A DNA stretch of 42,132 nucleotides from Thiobacillus denitrificans (lineage in GTDB: Bacteria > Pseudomonadota > Gammaproteobacteria > Burkholderiales > Thiobacillaceae): positions 1 to 42,132 of the forward strand of contig NZ_LDUG01000033.1 in the NCBI RefSeq assembly GCF_001530125.1, read 5' to 3'. The notes below the pieces were generated by a model. The model ran no database searches. It worked only from the letters and a program-made list of their open reading frames with translations, and was not told the origin of the DNA. Position 1 is the stretch's first letter; each line of letters opens with the position of its first letter. The position numbers and the translations under genes are program-made. Shown one piece after another: positions 5,881 to 14,448 of this stretch.

Positions 5881-8271
5881 TCATATGACGGTGAGCCGGG
5901 GATCAGGCAAGCCGTGCCGCATCACAGCGAGCAGGCCCGCGCCCAGCAACAGCAGCGCCCATGGCGGCATCGGCACATCGCCGTCATTGACGCCGCTGGC
6001 CGAATTCACGCTGAAGGTCTGCATGACCGAGGGCGCGGCGCTGTACTGGCTGTCGCCCGGCTGGGTAGCTTCGAGCGTGCAGAGCCCCGCCGTCAGCAGG
6101 GTGACGGTATTGCCGCTGACGCTGCATACCGTGGACGTCAGCGAAGCGATGCTCACCGGCAATCCGGAACTGGCGGTGGCGGCCACGCTGAACGATGGGT
6201 CTCCCAGCGTTCGATCGGCGATGGCGGGAAAATTGATCGTTTGCGCGAGCGGGGTGACGCTGAAACTCTGCGTTACCGTGGGGGCGGCAGCATAGCTGGC
6301 ATTGCCGGGCTGGTTGGCCGCGATCGTGCAGGTTCCGGAGGCGATCAAACTGGCCACATCACCCGAAACCGTGCATACCGTTTGCGTCTGGCTGCTGAAC
6401 GTCACCGCCAACCCCGAGCTGGCCGTGGCGCTCAGGCTGAATGCCGAGTTCACGGGCATGTCGCTGATCGGATCGAAACTGATGGTTTGCGCTTGCAACA
6501 GCGTCCAGGCGAGCTTGATCGCCCCGCTCGCGCCCGACTTGCCGTCGACCGCGATGCGGTAGGTCGTCCCGGCCGTGGCCGCGAAGCTGAGGCCGCTGGC
6601 GTTGCCCGCCGAGCCATCGTTGTCGTTCGAGGCAACCGCGGCGAGCACCGACACGCCGCTGCCGGTATACACCGCCAGTACGGTATCGAAGCCGCTGCCG
6701 TGCGTGTCGAAGCTGGCCGTGCCGGACGCCCCCGGCGTCCACTGCCACCACACCGATTTGCCGCCACTGGCGCCCGCGTGAGGGGGCTCGCCCGACTCCT
6801 GCGTCGCATTCAGGTTCCAGCCTGCGGCCGTGCCGTTGTTGCCATCCAGCACAGCGGCCTGCGCGAACGCATCGTTGAGCGGCGGGCCTTGGGCGGCGAG
6901 CAGGTCGACACGCGGCTTGACGATGCCGTTGCGCGCATCCGTGACGGCCTTTCCGCTACCAGTGAGGCGACTCAGCCGGCCCGTCGCGGTATCGCCTGGA
7001 AACGCCTGCGCCAGCACCGCGACCGCGCCGGCGACCACGGGCGCCGACAGCGAGGTGCCGGCGACCGTGGCGCCGGTCACCGTGGTCAGCGCGCCGGGCG
7101 CGAGCAGGGTCAGAAAAGAGGCGCTATTGGAAAAACACGCCACCTTGTCGGCTGCCGTGACGCTGTCGGTACAATCCGGCTCCGGTCCGGTCCAGGTGAG
7201 CGCGCCCACGTTGGCATCGTAAACCGCGCCCACGGATACGGCTTCCGGGGTGCAGGCGGGGCTGGCGATGCCGTCGCTGAAACCGTCGTTGCCGCTGGAG
7301 ACGATGCTCAGGATGCCGGCAGTGCGGGCGTCGATAAAAGGCTGACGATAGGGATTCTGGGCCTTGACGCTGCACGCGGTAGTGTATTTGATCCCGTCGC
7401 CCAGACTCATGTTGATGGCCACGATGTTGTAGAGCGCGCGGTTGCCGATGACCCAGTCGATGCCCTCGATGATATCGACGCTGCTGGCCGAATTGCCGCT
7501 GAACACGTCGATCGCCACGATGCCCGCGCCGGGCGCGACTGCCGTCGCGACGCCCGCCACCCAGGTGCCATGGCCGTTGGCATCGCGGGCATTGTCCTCG
7601 GGCGCGGTATCGAGCGCCGCCACCACGCGGCATCCGGCCGGCACGCCGGGCGCGGTGCAGGCGCCGAATTCGCTGCGCGTGTAATCGACGCCCGTATCGA
7701 GCACAGCCACCGCGGCGCCGCTGCCGGTGCGGCCCATGATCTGGCTCACCGGGGGCTGGCCGATCAGCGGCAGGCTTTCGGCCAGATGCGGATAAAGCCG
7801 GGTGTCCTCGAACACGGCCACCACCTCCTCGCGCGCCAGCAGCCGCAACAGCGCATCGGCGTCGCGGAAGCGCAGGAACGCCATGGGGATGTGCCGATAG
7901 TCCCGGCGCAGTTCCGTATCCCCCTCTGGCAATGCCGACAGCACCCGCGCCTTGAGCGCGCGATAGCGTTCGGCGCGCAGGGCGGTCGCCGTCGCGTCCT
8001 CGGCCTTGAGCGCGCGCCGGCTCAGATGGCGTTCAAGCTCGGCATCGATCGCGGCATCCCTGAACAGCACGAGCAATTCGCGCACCTCGCCCGCCTGCAC
8101 CCTGCGCCAGGTTTCCGGCGCGATCTTGTCAGCGACGGCAGCCGGAACCGCGTCCGCCTGCGCCTGCCGGTATGGCATGAGCGCGATCGCCGCGAGCGTC
8201 AGCAGGAAAGCGAAACGAAACAGGGCCGCAGCCAGGCCCGTCCGCTTATCCGAAAAAGTACGCGCATCCAT
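5881..8271 (-). CDS. Subtilisin-like (S8) serine protease with PxPxW-type C-terminal anchor
   Basis: 796 residues. Signal peptide about 11-39 (hydrophobic LLTLAAIALMPY, then RQAQA). Propeptide-like region to ~165. Catalytic domain ~180-460 with Asp192 (AVLDTGVD), His234 (NGHGTWVAG), oxyanion Asn328 (SSGNDG) and Ser407 (AGTSLSAP), so the triad is complete. A jelly-roll-like domain follows (~465-590, SVWWQWTPGASG...GFDTVLAVYTG), then two ~80-residue Ig/MBG-like repeats (596-671 and 678-755; QTISF.., ATASSGL, VC.VSG, GTCT). The C-terminus is DGDVPMPPW + hydrophobic helix + MRH/PDPR: a tripartite anchor that is not PEP-CTERM and resembles IPTL-type sorting tails. The exosortase and membrane protein directly upstream on the same strand (8465-9684) are the natural candidates to process it. 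Ribosome site is weak; the start is fixed by the signal peptide. Confidence 0.85.
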   Translation of the reverse strand: MDARTFSDKRTGLAAALFRFAFLLTLAAIALMPYRQAQADAVPAAVADKIAPETWRRVQAGEVRELLVLFRDAAIDAELERHLSRRALKAEDATATALRAERYRALKARVLSALPEGDTELRRDYRHIPMAFLRFRDADALLRLLAREEVVAVFEDTRLYPHLAESLPLIGQPPVSQIMGRTGSGAAVAVLDTGVDYTRSEFGACTAPGVPAGCRVVAALDTAPEDNARDANGHGTWVAGVATAVAPGAGIVAIDVFSGNSASSVDIIEGIDWVIGNRALYNIVAINMSLGDGIKYTTACSVKAQNPYRQPFIDARTAGILSIVSSGNDGFSDGIASPACTPEAVSVGAVYDANVGALTWTGPEPDCTDSVTAADKVACFSNSASFLTLLAPGALTTVTGATVAGTSLSAPVVAGAVAVLAQAFPGDTATGRLSRLTGSGKAVTDARNGIVKPRVDLLAAQGPPLNDAFAQAAVLDGNNGTAAGWNLNATQESGEPPHAGASGGKSVWWQWTPGASGTASFDTHGSGFDTVLAVYTGSGVSVLAAVASNDNDGSAGNASGLSFAATAGTTYRIAVDGKSGASGAIKLAWTLLQAQTISFDPISDMPVNSAFSLSATASSGLAVTFSSQTQTVCTVSGDVASLIASGTCTIAANQPGNASYAAAPTVTQSFSVTPLAQTINFPAIADRTLGDPSFSVAATASSGLPVSIASLTSTVCSVSGNTVTLLTAGLCTLEATQPGDSQYSAAPSVMQTFSVNSASGVNDGDVPMPPWALLLLGAGLLAVMRHGLPDPRLTVI

Positions 8272-8335
8272 CCGGCCGCAGGCTAACCGGCCTTGATGAC
8301 AGCCATGCGTCCTGCGGCATAAGCCGGCCAGGCCT

Positions 8336-8465
8336 TAGGGAAAGTCAAGTTTGTCATTGCGAGGAGCGTAGCGACGCGGCAATCCAGAATGTGTGATGAA
8401 TCAATGCTCTGGATTGCCGCGCTTCGCCCGCAATGACAAGAATAGGGACTTGTTCAGGATTTCCT
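8336..8465. repeat. MITE-like palindromic element (GTCATTGCGAG type)
   Basis: TTTGTCATTGCGAGGAGCG...GCGGCAATCCAG is followed 20 bp on by CTGGATTGCCGCGC...GCAATGACAAG, a long imperfect inverted repeat. The right end GACTTGTTCAGGATTTCCTTA resembles the terminal repeat of the 1230-1395 element; the left end (CTTAGGGAAAGTCAAG) is a degenerate form. It fills the gap between the protease gene and the exosortase-associated gene. Confidence 0.65.
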
Positions 8466-9070
8466 TAGCTGCGGTGGGATTCGAACGGCTTGTGCAACAG
8501 CGCTGCCGCGAAGGCCATCGCGAGGCTCAGGGCAAAACGCCCGCCTCCATTCATCACGTGCGTCCAGTCGACCCGCATCGAAGCTGCATCCGCGCCGGGA
8601 TCGAGCGAGTAGCTCAGCAAGTCACTAATCGAGCTGGCCAGCACCAGCGGGACATCGAGCGCTTCCAGCACGAACAGGAAAGGCAGGCTCAGCAGCAGCC
8701 TCAGCAGGCGCGCACGCCAGTTCGGAAGCGGCCAGGCCAGTGCCGAAGCGACCAGCACGATCGGATGGATGAGCGCGGCATACATGGGCGTAGAAGCGTT
8801 CACCGTCAAGCCGGCTGGCAGTATATGACCCTGCACCAGCAGCGCGCGTTCGGCCATCACCTGGGTGTCGAATACGTATTCATGGCCGAGCGCGATGCCC
8901 AGATACACCACGCCAAAATCCGGCAGCGCCCCATCCAGTACGCGTTGATACACGGGCAGCCAGAAAACGGCGTAATGCCAGCCCCACGCCCAGGCCGCCC
9001 ACAGCAAGACGGGCAGCCAGATCAGCAGGCGCAGGATGATGCCTGATGCGACGTCCCGCCCGGCACTCAT
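8465..9070 (-). CDS. Exosortase-associated integral membrane protein
   Basis: 201 residues, mostly hydrophobic, with about five predicted membrane segments (ILRLLIWLPVLLWAAWAW; MYAALIHPIVLVASALAW; LLRLLLSLPFLFVLEAL; a C-terminal FALSLAMAFAAALL). No catalytic motif is apparent. Its ATG at 9068-9070 overlaps the stop of the exosortase gene by 4 bp (ATGA), implying translational coupling. The open frame runs on to 9499, but that part is an out-of-frame shadow of the exosortase. The pattern of a small exosortase directly followed by a ~200-residue membrane protein is known for the XrtH system ('exosortase H-associated membrane protein'); this assignment is by resemblance and position. The likely job is to assist sorting of the protease encoded next (5881-8271). 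Confidence 0.6.
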   Translation of the reverse strand: MSAGRDVASGIILRLLIWLPVLLWAAWAWGWHYAVFWLPVYQRVLDGALPDFGVVYLGIALGHEYVFDTQVMAERALLVQGHILPAGLTVNASTPMYAALIHPIVLVASALAWPLPNWRARLLRLLLSLPFLFVLEALDVPLVLASSISDLLSYSLDPGADAASMRVDWTHVMNGGGRFALSLAMAFAAALLHKPFESHRS

Positions 9071-9684
9071 GGCACGCGCGGCGTCTCGCGTCCCAGGAAG
9101 GCGAGAAAGAAAACCAGGCAGGCCGCCACCAGCAGCACCGGCAGTACCGTGCCGTGCAATATCCCGAACCAGACGCGATCGTGCAGGAAGGCGTGCCAAA
9201 GCATCACGATGCGCACCTGATTGAGCGCAAACACCAGCAGCGCGCCCGCAGCCAGGCCGAACAGGCGCGTGCGCCAGGCAAAGGGATAGGCGATGAAGGC
9301 CGCCGCCAGGAGGAACAGGGTTTCCATCCCTTCGCAACCGTTGAGGATATTGAGCCGCCCCGCCGCGGCCACCAGCCGGTGCCCTTCGGCATGCACCTGA
9401 AATACCGGCCACAACCGGTCGATGATCCATGCGGCCGGACGGACGGTGAGCTCGTCGATGAACACGTGCTCGACTGCGGTGTCCCGCCCCCTCTCCCATG
9501 CGTATTGCAGGGCGAAAAAAACGGCCAGGAAAACCAGCAGCACACGCCAGGGCTCACGCCGCCGCACTTGCGCGCGCGACTCGGCCTCGACGATTTCGGA
9601 ATGGCTTGGGGGATGCATGAAGGCAATACCCGTGTTGTCGCCTTGTGTGGCGGTATCGCCGCCGGTGGAACCGGCAGCCAGCAT
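9067..9684 (-). CDS. Small exosortase family transpeptidase (XrtH/XrtM-like)
   Basis: Membrane cysteine transpeptidase of the exosortase/archaeosortase superfamily. From ATG 9684 (AGGGGA six bases upstream; ATG 9618 is an alternative) it has 205 residues: a TM segment ~48-60, then LNILNGCEGMETLFLL with putative nucleophile Cys117, NQVRIVML with Arg158, and FGILHGTVLP with His177, each at the start of or inside a hydrophobic helix: the expected Cys-Arg-His triad. The NGCEG form and small size differ from the XrtB of this window (DACSG, 299 aa), so this is a second, separate system. It resembles families dedicated to IPTL-like tails, but the subfamily is uncertain. It is upstream of its membrane partner (4-bp overlap) and of a protease with a PMPPW anchor. 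Confidence 0.75.
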   Translation of the reverse strand: MLAAGSTGGDTATQGDNTGIAFMHPPSHSEIVEAESRAQVRRREPWRVLLVFLAVFFALQYAWERGRDTAVEHVFIDELTVRPAAWIIDRLWPVFQVHAEGHRLVAAAGRLNILNGCEGMETLFLLAAAFIAYPFAWRTRLFGLAAGALLVFALNQVRIVMLWHAFLHDRVWFGILHGTVLPVLLVAACLVFFLAFLGRETPRVP

Positions 9685-9776
9685 GATCGTCCCCTGCCGG
9701 CAGGGTCCGAATGAAATCACTGCCCGTACCGCGTGGACTGTCGCCCACCCGCTTGCCAACACAGTGATTTTCATTC

Positions 9777-9802
9777 GTCACGCCGGCGAAGGCCGGTGTG
9801 AC
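9777..9802. terminator. GC-rich hairpin downstream of the metallophosphoesterase gene
   Basis: GTCACGCCGGC-GAAG-GCCGGTGTGAC, an 11-bp stem with one G.T pair. It lies 65 bp past the stop of the gene at 9868-10896 and upstream of the exosortase gene. There is no T-run; it may be a dispersed palindrome acting as a transcription barrier. Confidence 0.35.
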
Positions 9803-9867
9803 GACTGATGACGTTCAACTGGAATCCTGCTTTTTTAAATCCGCCGGCGCACGGCCGGCGATCCCAT

Positions 9868-10896
9868 TCAACGTGCAAACAAATTCGCTTTCACAATGCG
9901 CGGCTCGATGCGAAACACGCTCGGGTCGCGCGGATTGACGAACACCTCGACCCAGTGAACGTTCTGGGCGCCGAAGTTTTCCACGCGCGTGACGTTTTCC
10001 AGCATCCGGCTGCCCGACGGCTTGACCGGCCCGGCGAGCGGCTTGTCGACACGGAAGTAGTGGCTGTCGCCATGCGCCAGCAACACCGGCTTGCCGAATG
10101 CCACGGCATGCTGGGTGATGCGATCGAGCACCTTGTTGAATCCCTGCCGTTTCAGGTCGGCGGCAGGCAAATCAAAATTGGGGTTGGCCTGCATCGCGAT
10201 CATCACGCCGGCAGAATTGCGCGCGGCAGCCTGCGCGAACACCTCGTCGATCCACGCCAGCGCGGCTGTTTCGCGGGCCTGGACTTCTGCCAGGCGGTCG
10301 GGACGCGGCGCATCGTAGCTGTCGGCCGGGTCGATCTGGTTCCACGGGTCGAGGCCGTTGTTGCTGCCGACCACGTGCAGCGTCGCCATCATGGCCCCGT
10401 GGAATTCCCACATCATGTTTTCGACATAATGTTCAAAGCCCGCCATCGTTGCCTGGGTGCGCACCGGAAAAGCATTCTGGCCGCTCGTCATGCCGGGAAC
10501 CGGATAATAGATTTCGCGGAATCTGGTCAGGCGTTCGGTCGGCAGGTAGTTGCCGTTGTTGGTGCGGTGGCAGTCCGTCCAGTCGTTGTCGCCGGGCGTC
10601 ACGATCACGCCATCCTGGAGCGTCTGGAACTGGTCGAAGCGTTTTTGCAGCAACGCGTCGTCGCAGCGCTCGCTGCCCGCCTTGACGTCGCCGGTATGCA
10701 CGACAAAACGCACGTGCGGCGCCGCATTGATGCTCGCGATCACGTGATCGAACTTCGGCTCGACCGCGCTTCCGTAGGGCACATCGCCGATCAGTGCGAA
10801 GGAAGCCGAACCATGCCGAAAGTCGTCTGCGCCGGCATGCGTACCCAGCGTCAGCAACAAGGTGGCAGCCAGCATACTGAGGGATTTTTTCATCAT
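9868..10896 (-). CDS. Exported metallophosphoesterase-like protein
   Basis: 342 residues with signal peptide MMKKSLSMLAATLLLTLGTHAGA. Metallophosphoesterase-type metal motifs are visible: ALIGDVPYG (GD at ~37-38), VVHTGDVKAG (67-70), PGDNDWTDCHR (~101-111) and LLAHGDSHYF near residue 270, in the order of calcineurin-like phosphoesterases (D-x-H in its usual form is replaced by GDVPY). Probably a periplasmic hydrolase of phosphate esters; substrate unknown. GGAG stands seven bases before ATG 10896. A decayed relative with two internal deletions is present at 15094-15489. Neighbours are not an obvious operon: the exosortase pair lies downstream and a divergent rhomboid protease upstream. Confidence 0.75.
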   Translation of the reverse strand: MMKKSLSMLAATLLLTLGTHAGADDFRHGSASFALIGDVPYGSAVEPKFDHVIASINAAPHVRFVVHTGDVKAGSERCDDALLQKRFDQFQTLQDGVIVTPGDNDWTDCHRTNNGNYLPTERLTRFREIYYPVPGMTSGQNAFPVRTQATMAGFEHYVENMMWEFHGAMMATLHVVGSNNGLDPWNQIDPADSYDAPRPDRLAEVQARETAALAWIDEVFAQAAARNSAGVMIAMQANPNFDLPAADLKRQGFNKVLDRITQHAVAFGKPVLLAHGDSHYFRVDKPLAGPVKPSGSRMLENVTRVENFGAQNVHWVEVFVNPRDPSVFRIEPRIVKANLFAR

Positions 10897-11006
10897 TGAA
10901 GCGCTCCAGAGTGGATAAAAATGAACCTTCTGGAGATTACCGGTGTCATGTTATTGGAGTGTGTCCCACCCAGGGCATCCACCTGATCCATTCGGCTCAT
11001 AGGAAA

Positions 11007-11115
11007 ACACTGAACAAGCCGTCACCCCCGGTGAATACTCAGAGGGCACAAGAGCCGGGGTCCAGCCATATGATTTGACTGGATTCCGGCGTGCGCCGGA
11101 ATGACCGAACACTTT
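11007..11115. repeat. Dispersed palindromic repeat, relative of the 1230-1395 element
   Basis: ACTGAACAAGCCGTCACCCC (11008 on) matches the left end of the 1230-1395 element, and GACTGGATTCCGG...CCGGAATGACCG (about 11078-11107) matches its interior palindrome. The middle is shorter and the right terminal repeat is not recognisable. It separates the divergent metallophosphoesterase and rhomboid genes. Confidence 0.6.
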
Positions 11116-11132
11116 ACAATCCGGCTGAACCC

Positions 11133-11738
11133 ATGCCCATCGCCATGCCGCCGATCACCCTCTCCCTCATCCTGCTCAATGTCCTGATCTATGCGCTCGG
11201 GCTGACTACCGGCCCTGAGATCATCCGCGTATTTGCCCTGTGGCCGCCGGGGTCGGGGAATGCCTTCCATGTCTGGCAGCTTCTCACCTACAGCTTTCTG
11301 CACGGCTCGCTGCTGCACCTTGGATTCAACATGGTCGCCATCTGGATGTTCGGCGCCGCGCTGGAAAAGCGCTGGAACGACCTGCGCTACCTGCTGACCT
11401 ACCTGCTCAGCGTCGTCGTCGCCGCCATGACGCAGATCGCCGTCAGCGGCTACTTCCTGCACGCGGCCGGCCCCGTCATCGGCGCCTCCGGCGGCGTGTT
11501 TGGCCTGTTGCTGGCCTACGCGATGTATTTCCCAAACCGGGTGATCAGTTTCATTTTTCTGCCTTTTATCCGGATTCCGGCACGCACGTTTGTGCTGGGC
11601 TACGGCGCCGTCGAACTCTTGCTCGGCGTCACCAACACCGCCGCCGGCATCGCCCATTTCGCCCACCTCGGCGGGCTGTTCGGCGGCTGGCTGGGGGTGC
11701 AGTATTTCCGCGGGCGCGGGCTGTTCGGAAAACGCTGA
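11133..11738 (+). CDS. Rhomboid family intramembrane serine protease
   Basis: 201 residues from ATG 11133, six hydrophobic segments. Family signatures are all present: FLHGSLLHLGFNMVAIWMFG (residues ~56-74; His57, His62, Asn66) in TM2, GASGGVFG with catalytic Ser119 in TM4, and HFAHLGGLFGG with catalytic His178 in TM6. It cuts transmembrane segments of membrane proteins; the target is unknown. The frame is open upstream to a GTG at 11091, but that stretch lies inside a dispersed repeat, so the later ATG is preferred; no good ribosome site is seen for either. A rhombosortase (GlyGly-CTERM processing) role is not supported because no such tail is encoded here. Confidence 0.85.
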   Translation: MPIAMPPITLSLILLNVLIYALGLTTGPEIIRVFALWPPGSGNAFHVWQLLTYSFLHGSLLHLGFNMVAIWMFGAALEKRWNDLRYLLTYLLSVVVAAMTQIAVSGYFLHAAGPVIGASGGVFGLLLAYAMYFPNRVISFIFLPFIRIPARTFVLGYGAVELLLGVTNTAAGIAHFAHLGGLFGGWLGVQYFRGRGLFGKR

Positions 11739-11847
11739 CGGGCAGCAGCAAGCTGAGCACCCATCCTGTCTGGATCAACATCATTCCACTCGAATTTGCA
11801 TGACGCCGGGTTTCCCTGTTATGCCCCTGAACCATTTTCAGGCGTAG

Positions 11848-11867
11848 GGCGGGAATACTTTCCCGCC
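11848..11867. terminator. Hairpin between convergent rhomboid and multicopper oxidase genes
   Basis: GGCGGGAA-TACT-TTCCCGCC, perfect 8-bp stem, followed on the plus strand by a second hairpin-like CACCATGGCGGGGTTTCCCC. It belongs to the GTCGGGAA-N4-TTCCCGAC repeat family found at 14784 and 31449 and may serve as a bidirectional terminator. Confidence 0.5.
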
Positions 11868-11888
11868 ACCATGGCGGGGTTTCCCCTG

Positions 11889-13319
11889 TCAGACCACCTC
11901 GAAATTGGACATCATGCCCATATCCTCATGCTCCAGCTTGTGGCAATGCATGACATACAGTCCGCGATAGGCGTCGAAGCGGATGAGCACGTCCACGGTT
12001 TCGCCATCCAGCAGCAGCACCGTGTCCTTCCATCCGCGTTCCCACGGAAGCACCCGGCCGCGGCCGCCGGTGCGTGACACAACCTGGAACGAAGCGCCAT
12101 GGACATGCACCGGATGCGGCGCATTCCCGCCGGTCTTGAAGCGCCAGCGTTCGGTTTGGCCAAGCGGCACCTGGAAATCGATGCGATGCATGTCGTACAC
12201 GCGGCCATTGATGCGGCTCATGCCGTCGAAGCTGAATTCCCGGGTCAGCACCGGATCGGCGAGCGCGGTAATCGTGGACAAAGCGCCGACGGGAATCTCG
12301 CCCGCGACCGTGACCGCGCGCGCGACCGCGAACTCCAGCAGGTCCCAGCCGGCGCTCAGGCAGCGAAGCATCACCCTGTCGTCCACCGCGAGATCGCGGA
12401 AATCGACGAGAATATCCAGCCGTTCACCCGGGCCGAATTCGAGCTCAACGACCGAAGCGGGCGCCGTGTCGAGCAGGCCGCCATCATTGCCGATCACAAC
12501 GAAGGGCGCGCCGTTGCTCAAGGCGAGACGGAACACCCGCGCGTTCGCGCCGTTCAGCACGCGGAAACGGTAGATCGCGGTATCGACCACCAACTGCGGG
12601 TTGAGGGTGCCGTTGACGAGCGGCGTTTTCCCCAGAAACCCCGAGGATTTGGCGGTATACGTCAGATTTCCAGAACTGTCGAAATTCGCGTCCCGCAAGA
12701 TCAGCGGTACTTCATGGAGACCAGATGGCAGGTTGAGCGCGGCTTCTTCGGCGTCGTTGACGATGAAGGCGCCCGCGAGCCCCAGCGCCACCTGCTCGCC
12801 CGTCTTCATATGCGGATGCGGGTGATACCAGTTGAGGCAGGCCCGCTGCTCGACGGGGAACTGGTAAGCATAGCTTGCGCCCGGCATGACGGCATCCACC
12901 GGATGGCCATCCGCGGCCGGCGGCACGATCATGCCGTGCCAGTGGATGGTGGTTTCGGCGGCAAGGCCGTTGGTGAACGCGATATCGGCCACGTCGCCAT
13001 TGTTCGCCCGGAACGTCGGGCCGGGGAAGAATCCGTTGTAGGCAAGCACGGATGACAGCTTGCCGCCGCCAAGGTTGACGCTTGCAGGCGCCGCGGTCAG
13101 CGCCGCGCCGCCCGGCGCGATTGTCGGCGGAATGCGCAGCGGATTGCGGGCCGTCTGGCTGCCGCCACTGTTCCCGCCCTTTGCCGCGAGCGCGAACGGC
13201 GCGATGCCGGCGGACAGAAGGCCCGCCGCCAGCGCCGTCGTCCGCATGAACGTGCGGCGATTATTGTCGAAGGGTTTGTCCGCCATATCACGTATTCTTT
13301 TTCCGCCAGATTGCTTCAT
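11889..13319 (-). CDS. Tat-exported multicopper oxidase
   Basis: 476 residues. Tat signal: NNRRTFMRTTALAAGLLSAGIAPFALA (twin Arg at 21-22). All four copper motifs are present: TIHWHG (His126, His128), WYHPHPH (His166, His168), HPVHVHG (His402, 405, 407) and HCHKLEHEDMGM (His458, Cys459, His460, His464, Met469), so the type 1 Cys and the trinuclear centre are intact. The family oxidises copper(I), metals, bilirubin or phenols with oxygen in the periplasm (CueO/CotA/bilirubin-oxidase-like); there is no Met-rich insert like that of CueO. The start at 13319 has GGAG seven bases upstream; MADKPF at 13286 would also include the Tat motif. Probably a single-gene unit; no other copper gene is adjacent. 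Confidence 0.88.
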   Translation of the reverse strand: MKQSGGKRIRDMADKPFDNNRRTFMRTTALAAGLLSAGIAPFALAAKGGNSGGSQTARNPLRIPPTIAPGGAALTAAPASVNLGGGKLSSVLAYNGFFPGPTFRANNGDVADIAFTNGLAAETTIHWHGMIVPPAADGHPVDAVMPGASYAYQFPVEQRACLNWYHPHPHMKTGEQVALGLAGAFIVNDAEEAALNLPSGLHEVPLILRDANFDSSGNLTYTAKSSGFLGKTPLVNGTLNPQLVVDTAIYRFRVLNGANARVFRLALSNGAPFVVIGNDGGLLDTAPASVVELEFGPGERLDILVDFRDLAVDDRVMLRCLSAGWDLLEFAVARAVTVAGEIPVGALSTITALADPVLTREFSFDGMSRINGRVYDMHRIDFQVPLGQTERWRFKTGGNAPHPVHVHGASFQVVSRTGGRGRVLPWERGWKDTVLLLDGETVDVLIRFDAYRGLYVMHCHKLEHEDMGMMSNFEVV

Positions 13320-13388
13320 GAGGTCTCCATCACGCCTGGTTTTTGATGACGGCTTCCATTAAGGCTGTGCATCAGGCTTTCTTTTAAA

Positions 13389-14264
13389 TCACCGCCCGAA
13401 CAGCAATTGCCATGTCGCACCGAGAATGAACAGCGTATTCGTTACCAGATAACGCTTCCACAAGCGCCCCGGCTCCGACGCCAGGCGATGCAGCCATTCC
13501 AGTCCGTTGTCGCGCATCCAGGCCGGCGCCCGCCGCATCGTACCGGCGTGGAAATCGAACGCCGCGCCAACACCGATCAACACCGCATTAATTTTGCTGC
13601 GATGCTCGGCGATCCAGCGTTCCTGCTTGGGGCAGCCCAGGCCGACGAACACGATGCCGGCGCCGCTGGCATTGATCCGGTCCACCGCCGCTGCGTCTTC
13701 CTCCGGGGTCAGTGCACGGAACAGCGGCGCTTCCATCGTGATGCGCAAGCCCGGAAACGCCTCCAGCAAGCGCTGTTCCAGCTGCCCTAGCGTCGCCTCG
13801 GTGCTGCCGTAGCAATAAACCGGCAGACGGGCAGCCGCTGCACGCTCGCACAGCGCCCACATCAGATCCGGCCCGCTGATGCGCGGCTGCCCGTCAAACC
13901 CCTGACGCCGCAGCATCCACGCCACCGGCGCACCGTCCGGCGTCGCCATGTCCGAAGCATTGATGATTTTGCGATAAGCTGCGTCACGCCACGCGCTCAC
14001 CACCACATGCACATTACAGATCGTCACGTAGCGGCTTTCACGCGCATGCGCCCAGCCGAGAACTCGAGCAGTCGCAGCTTCCCACGAGAGTGCGTCGATT
14101 TGCGCGTTCAGCACCTTCCCCGTAGTGCGCCCCCGGCTTTGCAGCGTCTTGATGCCGGAGTCCCCCGGCCATGCAACCTCGAAATGGTGTGGAGCCTCCG
14201 TCTCGTCTCTGACATCCAGGCTGTGCACCCAATCTTCTGACAGTGTTTTCTCAATATTCATCAT
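13389..14264 (-). CDS. WecB/TagA/CpsF family (GT26) glycosyltransferase
   Basis: 291 residues. The GT26 domain begins at ~50 (GKVLNAQIDALSWEAA) and shows ICNVHVVVSAWRD, DMATPDGAPVAWMLRR (conserved Asp-Gly), ISGPDLMW, YCYGSTEATL, FVGLGCPKQERWIAEH and GVGAAFDFHAGTMRRAPAWM. The C-terminal amphipathic end (WKRYLVTNTLFILGATWQLLFG) suits membrane association. The family moves ManNAc(A) or a similar sugar onto a lipid-linked acceptor, which matches the UDP-GlcNAc 2-epimerase at 16276-17373 as donor supplier. It is the distal end of the EPS cluster. The first ~45 residues are not typical of the family. A broken second copy of its 5' part is at 16124-16266. Weak ribosome site. Confidence 0.85.
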   Translation of the reverse strand: MMNIEKTLSEDWVHSLDVRDETEAPHHFEVAWPGDSGIKTLQSRGRTTGKVLNAQIDALSWEAATARVLGWAHARESRYVTICNVHVVVSAWRDAAYRKIINASDMATPDGAPVAWMLRRQGFDGQPRISGPDLMWALCERAAAARLPVYCYGSTEATLGQLEQRLLEAFPGLRITMEAPLFRALTPEEDAAAVDRINASGAGIVFVGLGCPKQERWIAEHRSKINAVLIGVGAAFDFHAGTMRRAPAWMRDNGLEWLHRLASEPGRLWKRYLVTNTLFILGATWQLLFGR

Positions 14265-14448
14265 TCTTCACTGCTCCCAATTTCTTCACAAATTCGCGCA
14301 GAATGGCGATGTCGACCTCAGACGAATCATCGTTTTTGCCATCGCGGTGCGCGCCTAAAACCTGGTTGCGATCTGTGCTGCGTCGCTTGATGCCACGCCC
14401 TTGGGGAGGGCAGCCTGTGCGTCCCTGTCCGGATCTGACAGAGCACAA
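14251..14448 (-). CDS. Possible small hypothetical ORF overlapping the GT26 start
   Basis: 65 codons ending in DIAILREFVKKLGAVKNDEY, which reads like a real amphipathic helix, while the first half is Arg-rich and resembles shadow translation. It overlaps the start of the GT26 gene by 14 bp, which would allow coupling. It could be the remaining 3' end of a lost gene. No ribosome site or family is recognised; low confidence. Confidence 0.2.
   Translation of the reverse strand: MCSVRSGQGRTGCPPQGRGIKRRSTDRNQVLGAHRDGKNDDSSEVDIAILREFVKKLGAVKNDEY

Noticed and set aside
5857..8286. Long plus-strand open frame of 809 codons
   Set aside because: It is antisense to the S8 protease, which has a complete triad, signal peptide and repeats. 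The plus-strand translation is Arg/His/Gly-rich with no domain, a typical high-GC shadow.
9071..9499. N-terminal extension of the exosortase-associated membrane protein
   Set aside because: The extension is an Arg-rich shadow of the exosortase gene; the ATG at 9070 overlaps its stop by 4 bp.
9843..9859. GCCGGC hairpin as terminator of the metallophosphoesterase gene
   Set aside because: On the gene's strand it is followed by A-rich, not T-rich sequence.
11133..11738. Rhombosortase
   Set aside because: The protein has the usual rhomboid motifs, but no GlyGly-CTERM substrate is encoded in the window.
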